Shown here piece after piece: positions 1 to 5,715 of a stretch of DNA of 11,558 nucleotides. Origin of the DNA: JAHEFX01 sp964614585 (lineage in GTDB: Bacteria; Actinomycetota; Acidimicrobiia; Spongiisociales; JAENVV01); contig CAZTLW010000075.1 of NCBI GenBank assembly GCA_964614585.1, positions 1-11,558 on the forward strand, read 5' to 3'. The position numbers and the translations under genes are program-made. The notes beneath the pieces are model-generated. The model was given only the letters and a program-made list of their open reading frames with translations, had not been told where the DNA came from and did not search any database. Each line of letters opens with the position of its first letter. The stretch's first letter is position 1.

Positions 1-1061
1 ATCTGGATGGCATCTGAGAGCCCATTGGCGATGAGGTCGCCGAAGCTCCACGTGAACCCGGAGAGCCGCTCCCAGTAGCACGTCTCCGACGACGACGAGT
101 TGCGCCAGATCCCGGGGGCCACCTGGTCGCCTACCACGTGATATCCCCCTCCGAACGGGGCTGCCGTGTTCGAACGAACCGGGATCTGATTCGTCCAGGT
201 CCCGCAATCCGAATCCGTCGAGAATCCGGCCTCGGACCCAGTGATGTCCACGATGAGCGGCGTGCTGTCGGCGATGAACTCGTTTGAGATGATGTCATCG
301 AAATCGCCGCTGAATCCATCGAGTCGCTCTGCGTAGCAGCCGGGCGAGGGTTTCGAAGCGATGTAGCGACCCGTCGGCACCTCCGTTGGCACTACGTACG
401 TGCCGGGTCCGAAGGAGATCGTCTGGACCGGTGGTGGTGGGACGATCGGTTGGAGCTTCAGGGCTCGAGCAAAGAAGGAAGCCATCTGGGCACGAGTCAC
501 ATTGTCCGAGGGGCAGAACCTCGTGTTGCTCGGTGGGTTGCAGCCCTTGGTGATGCCGGCCGTCGCGAGCTTCTGGATGTCGGTCCTGAATATGTTGCTG
601 GATGGCACGTCGCTGAACTCGGAGCCGTCGTTGGAGGTGAGTCCTAGTGCCCTCACCAAGAAGGCGGCCATCTGTTCTCGCTTCACCAATCCGTTCGGGC
701 AGAAGGTGTCCGGACCACATCCGGTAGTGATGCCCGCCGCTGCCAAAGCGTTGATGTCGCTCTCGAAGATGGAGTCCTCGTCGTCGTCGAAGTAGTCGAC
801 GCCCGAAGCAGGGAGGCCCAGCGCTCGGTTGATGAAGGCCGCCATTTGGCCTCTGCTCACCGGCTCCTCAGGGCAATATCGATTGTTCGTCGGTGGGTTG
901 CAGCCCTTGGTGATGCCCTCCGCGGCAATGGCCTCGATGTTGCCCTCGTGGACGTTCCCGTTGTCGTCGATGAACGTGCCGCCCGGGGGCAGGCCATTGG
1001 CAAAGGCTGCGGGGGCGCTGCCGAGCAGCACTACGAACACGGCGAGAAGTCGCTTCGTCAT
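1..1061 (-). CDS. SLH-repeat secreted surface protein (3' end outside window)
   Basis: The 353 visible residues start with a signal peptide (Lys3-Arg4, hydrophobic 5-14, AFA/N cleavage probably after residue 21). Three S-layer homology repeats follow at about 30-83, 90-141 and 149-203, each with the pattern GIT-x-G-C ... CP ... V-x-R-x-QMA-x-F-x-x-RAL. SLH repeats normally bind cell-wall polymers and hold proteins at the cell surface. Each repeat here has a Cys pair (C54/C63, C115/C121, C174/C183) that could form a disulfide. A Pro-rich linker (205-211) leads to two copies of another domain, at about 216-290 and 303 onward; each has G-x-Y-x-V near its start, PG/TG, then CY-x-ERL-x-GF and D-x-I-x-N. 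I do not know a function for that domain, although similar repeats occur in actinobacterial exported proteins. The start at 1061 has GGAG 8 nt upstream; ATG at 1067 would leave only 2 nt. GC is about 62%, lower than its neighbours, with codons such as ATA, AGA and CTA. The gene continues past base 1. Confidence 0.9.
   Translation of the reverse strand, partial: MTKRLLAVFVVLLGSAPAAFANGLPPGGTFIDDNGNVHEGNIEAIAAEGITKGCNPPTNNRYCPEEPVSRGQMAAFINRALGLPASGVDYFDDDEDSIFESDINALAAAGITTGCGPDTFCPNGLVKREQMAAFLVRALGLTSNDGSEFSDVPSSNIFRTDIQKLATAGITKGCNPPSNTRFCPSDNVTRAQMASFFARALKLQPIVPPPPVQTISFGPGTYVVPTEVPTGRYIASKPSPGCYAERLDGFSGDFDDIISNEFIADSTPLIVDITGSEAGFSTDSDCGTWTNQIPVRSNTAAPFGGGYHVVGDQVAPGIWRNSSSSETCYWERLSGFTWSFGDLIANGLSDAIQ
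530..557. repeat. 28-bp direct repeat inside the SLH gene, copy 1
   Basis: This stretch is identical to 890-917, exactly 360 bp (120 codons) away. It encodes the GITKGCNPP segment of SLH repeat 3, and the other copy encodes the same segment of repeat 1. Repeat 2 differs at this point (GITTGCGP). Confidence 0.9.
890..917. repeat. 28-bp direct repeat inside the SLH gene, copy 2
   Basis: This copy matches 530-557 base for base and encodes the GITKGCNPP segment of SLH repeat 1. Flanking bases diverge at once on both sides. Confidence 0.9.
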
Positions 1062-1093
1062 CGGCATCTCTCCCTGGTGGTCCCGACCGTACG

Positions 1094-1099
1094 ACCCTA
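1094..1099 (-). promoter_or_regulatory. Predicted -10 element of the SLH gene (TAGGGT)
   Basis: The hexamer reads TAGGGT on the minus strand and lies 32 nt before the ATG at 1061. The intervening leader carries an AGGGAG Shine-Dalgarno sequence. A palindrome at 1112-1129 occupies the place where a -35 element would be. Confidence 0.6.
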
Positions 1100-1111
1100 C
1101 GCAAGGCACTC

Positions 1112-1129
1112 GCCAGCCGTCCGGCTGGC
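1112..1129. promoter_or_regulatory. 18-bp palindrome, possible operator upstream of the SLH gene
   Basis: The sequence is GCCAGCCG-TC-CGGCTGGC: perfect 8-bp arms around a 2-bp centre. It lies in the divergent intergenic region, 12 bp upstream of the SLH -10 element, so it would cover the -35 position. That placement suits a repressor or activator site better than a terminator, because both neighbouring genes read away from it. No regulator gene is adjacent. Confidence 0.5.
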
Positions 1130-1191
1130 AGTCCCACGGACCAACGTCGGCCTGTGCATGGCACGTCCGAGTCGCCGAACGCCACAACCCG

Positions 1192-1197
1192 TAGAGT
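1192..1197 (+). promoter_or_regulatory. Predicted -10 element (TAGAGT) of the tocopherol-cyclase-like gene
   Basis: TAGAGT lies 26 nt before the ATG at 1224. The expected leader of about 20 nt includes GAGG at 1211-1214, 9 nt from the start codon. Confidence 0.6.
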
Positions 1198-1223
1198 TGC
1201 CGCAGCTCCCGAGGTCCCACCAC

Positions 1224-2234
1224 ATGCCATCCCTGCTTTCGCGTCCGCGCCGCTTCCACCAAGGCGTCATGCACCCCGAGGCCTTTCACGGCGCCCGGGA
1301 CAAAGGCCCATTCTTCGAGGGGTGGTACGTGAAGCTGGTCGCCCGGGACGGCCGGACGATCGTCCTGATCCCCGGGGTCTTCAAGGGCGGGGACGACCCC
1401 CACTCGTTCGTGATGGTGGCCGACACCGAACGCGACGAGTCCCACCTCCTGCGGTTCCCCACCTCGGCCTTTCGTGGAGCCGAGGACACCTTCGACGTGA
1501 CGGTCGGTCCCAGTCGGTTCCAGGTAGGGGGCGTGGAGGTGGACCTGCCCCATGGCGACTGGCCCATCCGTGGCAGTGTCGCCTTCGGCGAGCTCTCGCC
1601 CTGGCCGGTCACCGCTCGGGCCCCCGGCTGCATGGGCTGGTACGGGTGGATGCCGCTCGAGTGCTACCACGGTGTGGTGAGCATGGCCCACGAGCTCGTC
1701 GGGTCCCTCGACGTGGCCGGGGACACCGTCTCCTTCGATGGCGGCCTCGGCTACATCGAGACCGACTGGGGACGCAACTTCCCGCAGACGTGGGTGTGGA
1801 TGCACGCCTTCGTGGGAGGCGCCTCGGTGATGGTGTCGATTGCCCGGGTTCCCTTCCTGGGTGGCAGCTTTCCCGGGTTCCTGGCGGCCGTCCTCCTGCC
1901 GGAGGGTGACGGGCTGGTTCGCTTCGCCACCTGGACCGGGGCTCGCATCGCCGACCTCTCGACCGACGACACCAGCGCCCGCGTGGTGCTGGAGGACGAC
2001 GAGTGGCGACTCGAGGTGGAGGCGACGATCGGCCATCCGGTCGATCTCGCCGGCCCGTCGCCTCTTGGGATGGACCGGACCGTCGTCGAGGGCATCGCCG
2101 GCCCGGTCTCGGTCACGCTGTGGCGCAACGGGGAGGTCGTGCTCGAGGGGAGGACCACCGGCGGCGGCGTGGAGGTGCACGGCTCGGCCCACCAACGCGA
2201 GTGGCTGACCGAGCCGGGTTGGCGGAGGCCATGA
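1224..2234 (+). CDS. Tocopherol-cyclase-like (lipocalin-type) protein
   Basis: The protein has 336 residues and resembles the tocopherol cyclase-like family, whose plant and cyanobacterial members close the chromanol ring of vitamin E. Two family hallmarks are visible: GPFFEGWYVKL at 28-38, and GYIETDWGRNFP followed by WVWMHA at 176-195. The body alternates short beta-type stretches rich in W, G and F, as expected for two lipocalin-like barrels. No signal peptide is evident. The start at 1224 has GAGG 9 nt upstream; a longer reading of this frame back to 846 would overlap the SLH gene on the other strand and bypass the promoter. No other tocopherol pathway gene (homogentisate prenyltransferase, methyltransferase) is nearby, so cyclase activity on tocopherol precursors is doubtful. 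A role on another prenylated quinone or lipid is possible but unproven. Family assignment is good, substrate unknown. Confidence 0.85.
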   Translation: MPSLLSRPRRFHQGVMHPEAFHGARDKGPFFEGWYVKLVARDGRTIVLIPGVFKGGDDPHSFVMVADTERDESHLLRFPTSAFRGAEDTFDVTVGPSRFQVGGVEVDLPHGDWPIRGSVAFGELSPWPVTARAPGCMGWYGWMPLECYHGVVSMAHELVGSLDVAGDTVSFDGGLGYIETDWGRNFPQTWVWMHAFVGGASVMVSIARVPFLGGSFPGFLAAVLLPEGDGLVRFATWTGARIADLSTDDTSARVVLEDDEWRLEVEATIGHPVDLAGPSPLGMDRTVVEGIAGPVSVTLWRNGEVVLEGRTTGGGVEVHGSAHQREWLTEPGWRRP

Positions 2235-2269
2235 GAGTTGCCCACCTGCTCCGCTCGGCCCCGTCGCCG

Positions 2270-2275
2270 TAGGCT
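2270..2275 (+). promoter_or_regulatory. Predicted -10 element (TAGGCT), leaderless class, PAP2 gene
   Basis: TAGGCT is followed after 7 nt by GTG at 2283, with no Shine-Dalgarno sequence between. Transcription would start at or next to the start codon. Confidence 0.65.
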
Positions 2276-2282
2276 CCCCGGC

Positions 2283-3089
2283 GTGGCCCTCGACCCGGAG
2301 CGAACCCCCCACTCCTCGCCGACCCGGCTCGCCCTGGTGCTCGGCCCCGCGTTCGCGCTCGTGCTGGTGAGCTTCGCCCTCCCGGAGATCCCCCTCGACA
2401 CGCCCTTCGCCGACTTCTGGGTGCGCGTCAGCGACACCGCCTACTGGAGCTTCATGCCGGTGGTCTGTGTCGTCGTCGTGCTCCTGGTGGTTTCCCGCCC
2501 GGGTATCGACGGTCGTCGACGAGCCGTTGAGGCCGTGGTGGCCACGGTCGCCCTGTTGGTGGTCGTCGCGGGGAATGCCCAAGTGAACGAACACGTGATC
2601 AAGCCAGCGCTGGCCGTGCCGCGGCCGAACATCGTCACGCTGGCCGAGACCGGTGCCCTCGGTCCTCAGATCACCGAGGCGGCCGACTTCTATGCCCTCG
2701 GGGACAAGGACGCCCGACGGCAGTTCCTCGCCCCGCAACTCCAGCAACTGGACGAACCGGCGTTGTCGCCACTCGTCGAGGACCACTGGGCCCACGAGAC
2801 CGGCTTCGCCCTTCCCTCGGGGCACTCGACGGCGGCGATGACCTTCGCAGCCCTGATGGCGATGCTCGGGTTCGCCTGGCTCACGGACTGGCGTGCTCGA
2901 GTGACGGCGGTCGTCGTGCCGGTCTGGGCCGTGCTCGTGGCCCATTCCCGAGTGCTCCTCGGCGTCCACACCCCCACCGATGTCGTCGTGGGGTCGCTGG
3001 TGGGCATTGGCTTGGGCACGGTGGCCGCCATCGTCGTCCTGCGGTTCGTGGGACTGCCGACGGCGGACCGGGGCGCCGACGCCCCCTGA
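2283..3089 (+). CDS. PAP2-family membrane phosphatase
   Basis: A membrane protein of 268 residues with the three-part active site of type 2 phosphatidic acid phosphatases: K107-x6-R114-P115, P178-S-G-H181, and S222-R-x5-H229-x3-D233. In this family H181 and H229 take part in forming and resolving a phospho-histidine intermediate, and the substrates are lipid phosphates or polyprenyl pyrophosphates. Hydrophobic segments lie near 15-35, 57-71, 83-98, 184-201, 206-221 and 234-256, consistent with about six helices. A hydrophilic stretch of about 60 residues (116-177) separates the first two motifs, as in PgpB-like enzymes. The start is placed at GTG 2283 because a -10 hexamer ends 7 nt before it; the in-frame TTG at 2238 lies upstream of that promoter. 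The substrate (phosphatidate, undecaprenyl or other prenyl pyrophosphate) cannot be told from sequence. Confidence 0.9.
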   Translation: MALDPERTPHSSPTRLALVLGPAFALVLVSFALPEIPLDTPFADFWVRVSDTAYWSFMPVVCVVVVLLVVSRPGIDGRRRAVEAVVATVALLVVVAGNAQVNEHVIKPALAVPRPNIVTLAETGALGPQITEAADFYALGDKDARRQFLAPQLQQLDEPALSPLVEDHWAHETGFALPSGHSTAAMTFAALMAMLGFAWLTDWRARVTAVVVPVWAVLVAHSRVLLGVHTPTDVVVGSLVGIGLGTVAAIVVLRFVGLPTADRGADAP

Positions 3090-3143
3090 ACCCGATCGCG
3101 CGGCACCGGCGCTCGAGCCACCATCTTCGGGCCCGACCCGCGG

Positions 3144-3149
3144 TAGGGT
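3144..3149 (+). promoter_or_regulatory. Predicted -10 element (TAGGGT) of the 57-residue membrane protein
   Basis: TAGGGT lies 27 nt before the TTG start at 3177, and a GGAG Shine-Dalgarno sequence lies in between. It probably serves the SRPBCC gene downstream as well. Confidence 0.55.
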
Positions 3150-3176
3150 GCGGCCGTTCCCACCTCGGAGTGCCCC

Positions 3177-3350
3177 TTGCGTGGCTTCGATCTCGCCGCC
3201 GTCGTCATCTTCGCCGCCCTCGCCTTCGGCGGCGCGTCCATGGCCGTGCTCGCCTACGGATTCGGTGCCGTCTTCGCCGTCATCGCCGTCGGCCTCGTGA
3301 TCGCGGGCGGCCTCGCCGGGGAGTTCGGCGAGTTCCCCGACCACCGATAG
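3177..3350 (+). CDS. Small membrane protein, 57 residues
   Basis: This short reading frame begins with TTG, preceded by GGAG at 3167-3170 with a 6-nt spacer, and ends in TAG. The product is very hydrophobic: Phe4-Asp5, then an Ala/Val/Leu/Phe-rich stretch at about 6-27, a short Tyr-Gly-Phe-Gly turn, a second hydrophobic stretch at about 31-48, and an acidic tail (GEFGEFPDHR). That fits a two-helix hairpin in the membrane. Only 12 nt separate it from the SRPBCC gene, so the two are probably co-transcribed. I recognise no family. Support comes from the promoter, ribosome binding site, GC-rich third positions and clear hydrophobic pattern together. Confidence 0.65.
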   Translation: MRGFDLAAVVIFAALAFGGASMAVLAYGFGAVFAVIAVGLVIAGGLAGEFGEFPDHR

Positions 3351-3362
3351 GTCGCCGGCGAG

Positions 3363-3788
3363 GTGCCGGCCATCGAGTTCACCACCGAGATCGACGCCCC
3401 GCCCGGCGTGGTCTGGCACCACCTCACCGACTTCGACCGGTACGAGGAATGGAACCCGTTCACGCCGTCGGTCTCCACCGACGGCCGGCTGGGGGACCCC
3501 GTGAACCTGCAGGCGGTGCTGTCCGAGCGGCTCCCGGCGCGGCGCACCGACCTGGTCATCACCCGGATCGACCCGCCCCACGCCTTGTGCTGGGGCGCCG
3601 AGAGCCGGGTGCTTCGGGTGGAGCGGTGCCAGACCCTCACCGATCTCGGGGACGGCCGGACGCGCTATCGCAGCCACGAGACGTTCGAGGGACCGGCAGG
3701 TCCCCTGGTGGTCGCGCTGACGGGACGGTGGCTCCGCAGGGGGTATGCGGCAGCGGCGGCAGGGCTCAAACAAGTGGCGGAGTCCTAA
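3363..3788 (+). CDS. SRPBCC-superfamily (polyketide cyclase/START-like) protein
   Basis: A soluble protein of 141 residues. It opens with the pattern typical of SRPBCC proteins: a beta strand (IEFTTEIDAPPGVVW) followed by a helix and F-x-x-Y-x-x-WNPF at about 24-33. The rest fits the helix-grip fold: alternating strands, a RYRSHETFEG segment, and a long C-terminal helix (RWLRRGYAAAAAGLKQVAES). Such proteins enclose a hydrophobic ligand pocket and serve as lipid carriers, cyclases or stress proteins; the ligand here is unknown. The start is GTG at 3363, preceded by GGCGAG. It lies 12 nt after the 57-residue membrane protein gene, with no convincing -10 of its own, so it is likely the second gene of a two-gene unit. 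Its TAA stop forms part of the predicted -10 of the next gene. Confidence 0.8.
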   Translation: MPAIEFTTEIDAPPGVVWHHLTDFDRYEEWNPFTPSVSTDGRLGDPVNLQAVLSERLPARRTDLVITRIDPPHALCWGAESRVLRVERCQTLTDLGDGRTRYRSHETFEGPAGPLVVALTGRWLRRGYAAAAAGLKQVAES

Positions 3789-3791
3789 CGT
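3786..3791 (+). promoter_or_regulatory. Predicted -10 element (TAACGT), leaderless class, epimerase gene
   Basis: TAACGT begins on the TAA stop codon of the SRPBCC gene and is followed after 7 nt by ATG at 3799. AGG at 3793-3795 is only a weak Shine-Dalgarno candidate. Confidence 0.5.
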
Positions 3792-3798
3792 CAGGACC

Positions 3799-4872
3799 AT
3801 GACCGATTCCTCCCGCGTCCTCGTCACCGGCGGGTTCGGCAACGTGGGCGCCCACGTGGTCCGCAGCGCCGCCGCCGCCGGCCACGACGTCACCGTGATC
3901 GACCTGCGGACGGACGCCACCACGGCCAAGGCGAAGGCCCTCCGGGCCGAGGGTGTGCCCTTCACCGCCCATGCCGTGGACCTCACCGACCCCCTCGCCG
4001 TTGCCGAGGTGGTCGCCGCCGTGGCCCCTGGCGTGATCATCCACACGGCGGCCGTCATCGCCCCGACGGCCTTCACCATGCCCGAGCGTGCCCGAGCCGT
4101 GAACGTCGACGGCACCGCCAACCTGCTCGCGGCGGCCAAGGCATCCGGCCTGAATCCGCGATTCGTCTTCCTCTCGAGCTACACGGTGGTGGGGCCCCGC
4201 AACCCCCACCGCGGACTCGCCCCGATCACCGGGGACACCCCGACCGACCCGGCCGACACGTATGCCCGCCACAAGGCAGAGGGCGAGGCGATGGTCGCCG
4301 CGTCCGGGCTGCCGTGGACGGTGCTGCGACTCCCCGCCGTCGGGTCGCTCGACGATGGCTGGGGCCGGGGCGACGAGTTCCTGCGCTTCATGTTCCTCAT
4401 CCCCCTCGACCAGCGGGAGCACGGCTGTGACGTGCGCGACGTGGGTCGGGCGGTCGCCAATGCCGCCACCGCCGACGTCGAAGGCCGGGTTCTCGCCATC
4501 GGGGGCACCGACGACTGGCGCACGACCGCCCGCGAGCACCGAGCCGCTTCCCTCGCCGCCAAGGGCCTCCCGATGCCCGACGCCCGGGCCTTCCGCAGCG
4601 CCCACCCCGACGCCGACCACGCCTGGTACGCCGAGGACGCGGTCGACACGGCCGAGGCGCAGCGCCTCCTCGACTTCCAGCGGATCTCGTGGGCCGATCA
4701 CCTCGACGCCATCTCGGCGGGTCCGGTGACCCGGACTCTCATGCGCGGCATGGGGCCGGCGGTGGCCGCGACGCTGGCACGGCGCTCGCCGTTCCGCGAC
4801 CAGCCGATCGATGCCGAGTCGCTGTGGTCGCGGGTCGCCGACACCTTCGGCATCCCGCACGACACCCCCTGA
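3799..4872 (+). CDS. NAD-dependent epimerase/dehydratase (extended SDR)
   Basis: The protein has 357 residues. Its N terminus is a Rossmann fold with G11-x-x-G14-x-x-G17 (TGGFGNVG) and Asp35 at the end of the second strand, which favours NAD over NADP. The extended-SDR active site is visible as FLSSYTVVG (Ser126-Ser127) and Y155-x3-K159 (YARHK). HTAAV at about 77-81 corresponds to the conserved strand-4 region. The C-terminal half (WTVLRLPAV, then DVRDVGRAV) is the substrate-binding part of NDP-sugar epimerases and related oxidoreductases. The last 60 residues or so (RTLMRGMGPAVAATLARRSPF and onward) extend past the core. No sugar-nucleotide pathway genes are nearby, so the substrate is open. 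The start at 3799 is chosen because a -10 element sits 7 nt upstream and the glycine motif begins 10 residues in; the frame's earlier start at 3745 lies inside the SRPBCC gene. Confidence 0.88.
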   Translation: MTDSSRVLVTGGFGNVGAHVVRSAAAAGHDVTVIDLRTDATTAKAKALRAEGVPFTAHAVDLTDPLAVAEVVAAVAPGVIIHTAAVIAPTAFTMPERARAVNVDGTANLLAAAKASGLNPRFVFLSSYTVVGPRNPHRGLAPITGDTPTDPADTYARHKAEGEAMVAASGLPWTVLRLPAVGSLDDGWGRGDEFLRFMFLIPLDQREHGCDVRDVGRAVANAATADVEGRVLAIGGTDDWRTTAREHRAASLAAKGLPMPDARAFRSAHPDADHAWYAEDAVDTAEAQRLLDFQRISWADHLDAISAGPVTRTLMRGMGPAVAATLARRSPFRDQPIDAESLWSRVADTFGIPHDTP

Positions 4873-4890
4873 GCGTTCGCCGGCCGGGGG

Positions 4891-4896
4891 TAGCGT
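4891..4896 (+). promoter_or_regulatory. Predicted -10 element (TAGCGT), leaderless class, 108-residue gene
   Basis: TAGCGT is followed after 6 nt by ATG at 4903 with no Shine-Dalgarno sequence. A weak -35-like CTGAGC lies at 4869-4874, with a 16-bp spacer. Confidence 0.65.
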
Positions 4897-4902
4897 CCGA
4901 CC

Positions 4903-5229
4903 ATGAGCACCATCGACGACCGGCTCGCCGCCGTCGAGGCCGAACTCACCGCGGCGGCCGGCGACGTGTCGCTCTGCACCATCTCCCGGAGCGGCGGGCC
5001 GGTGGACGGCATCAAGCACCTGGAGGGGCGGATGGCCGCACTCGCCGAGGCCCGCCGGGCGACACGCCACGAGCTCGACCCCGACCCGGCCACCGTGGAA
5101 TCGATCGCGTCCAGGTGGCGTGACCAGTTGGTCGCCGTCCGGGAGCGGGACGCCGGCCGCGGCTGGGTCGCCTACCGGGCCGGGGGCGTCGACGAGCTCG
5201 GCGACCTCCTCGCCGATCTGGGATCGTGA
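4903..5229 (+). CDS. Unknown protein, 108 residues
   Basis: I do not recognise a family. The product is soluble, acidic and mostly helical. An N-terminal amphipathic segment (1-20) is followed by a strand-like piece (DVSLCTISRSG), a helical, charged middle (about 37-90, with several Ala/Arg/Glu heptad-like stretches) and a C-terminal GWVAYRAGGVDELGDLLADL. It has a single Cys, at residue 25, and no signal peptide or membrane segment. The start codon is supported by the -10 element 6 nt upstream. Codon use matches the neighbours, which supports a real gene. It stands 30 nt after the epimerase gene and 53 nt before the DoxX-like gene, each with its own predicted promoter, so neighbourhood says little about function. 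Confidence 0.75.
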   Translation: MSTIDDRLAAVEAELTAAAGDVSLCTISRSGGPVDGIKHLEGRMAALAEARRATRHELDPDPATVESIASRWRDQLVAVRERDAGRGWVAYRAGGVDELGDLLADLGS

Positions 5230-5249
5230 CGGACATCGCGCCCGCCCCG

Positions 5250-5255
5250 TAGCCT
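5250..5255 (+). promoter_or_regulatory. Predicted promoter (-10 TAGCCT) of the DoxX-like gene
   Basis: TAGCCT lies 27 nt before GTG at 5283. A -35-like GTGACG occurs at 5226-5231 with an 18-bp spacer, overlapping the stop codon of the preceding gene. Confidence 0.6.
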
Positions 5256-5282
5256 GTGATCCAATCGGAACGGGAGGTCCTC

Positions 5283-5672
5283 GTGCACCGGCTCCTCTGG
5301 GTGCTGCAGATCGTGTTCGGTCTCTACTTCATCGTCATCGGCGTGCTGCACTTCATCGTGCCCGAGGGGCTTCCCGACGCGATGGCCTGGATGTACGAGC
5401 TGTCCGACGGGCTGCACTGGGCATCCGGCATCGCCGAGATCCTCGGTGGCCTCGGACTCATCCTCCCCGGCCTCACCGGCATCCGCCCCGAGCTCACGAT
5501 CTGGGCGGCGATCGGCCTCGCCCTCGTCATGGTCGGGGCGGCGATCTGGCATGCCGGCCGAGACGGCGAGGCCTTCAACATCTTCCTCAACCTCGCCAAC
5601 GCCGGCGTGATGCTCTTCATCGCCTGGGGCCGAGCCCGCCGGGCACCGTTGACGCCCAAGGCCGCCGCCTGA
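5283..5672 (+). CDS. DoxX-like integral membrane protein
   Basis: A membrane protein of 129 residues with four predicted helices at about 3-24, 46-66, 72-94 and 105-121. The first helix ends in GVLHFIVPEGLPDAMAWM, and the GIAEILGGLGLILPGLTGI segment (49-67) is the characteristic part of the DoxX-like family. Members sit in the cytoplasmic membrane; some relatives have been tied to redox or thiosulfate metabolism, but most have no known role, and none can be assigned here. The start is placed at GTG 5283 because GGGAGG lies 5 nt upstream. The in-frame GTG at 5256 directly abuts the -10 hexamer and would lie before the transcription start. Confidence 0.82.
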   Translation: MHRLLWVLQIVFGLYFIVIGVLHFIVPEGLPDAMAWMYELSDGLHWASGIAEILGGLGLILPGLTGIRPELTIWAAIGLALVMVGAAIWHAGRDGEAFNIFLNLANAGVMLFIAWGRARRAPLTPKAAA

Positions 5673-5683
5673 CCGCAGCGGCG

Positions 5684-5689
5684 TAGTCT
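5684..5689 (+). promoter_or_regulatory. Predicted -10 element (TAGTCT) of the general-stress-like gene
   Basis: TAGTCT lies 26 nt before ATG at 5716. The intervening leader contains a strong GGAGGGG ribosome binding site at 5706-5712. Confidence 0.6.
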
Positions 5690-5715
5690 CGGCTCGGTCG
5701 ACAACGGAGGGGACC

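Noticed and set aside
846..1223. Upstream extension of the tocopherol-cyclase-like frame
   Set aside because: It lies antisense to the SLH gene, passes through its signal peptide and the divergent promoter, and has no family match; ATG 1224 has a ribosome binding site.
2238..2282. TTG 2238 as start of the PAP2 gene
   Set aside because: It lies upstream of the predicted -10 at 2270-2275, so it would not be in the main transcript.
2398..2640. Unusual loop between PAP2 motifs 1 and 2
   Set aside because: The roughly 60-residue spacing between the KxxxxxxRP and PSGH motifs is within the range of PgpB-like enzymes.
3766..5070. Minus-strand open frame (434 codons)
   Set aside because: Antisense to the epimerase and rich in Gly/Arg/His without any domain pattern.
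5256..5282. GTG 5256 as start of the DoxX-like gene
   Set aside because: It directly abuts the -10 hexamer; GTG 5283 has GGGAGG at the right distance.
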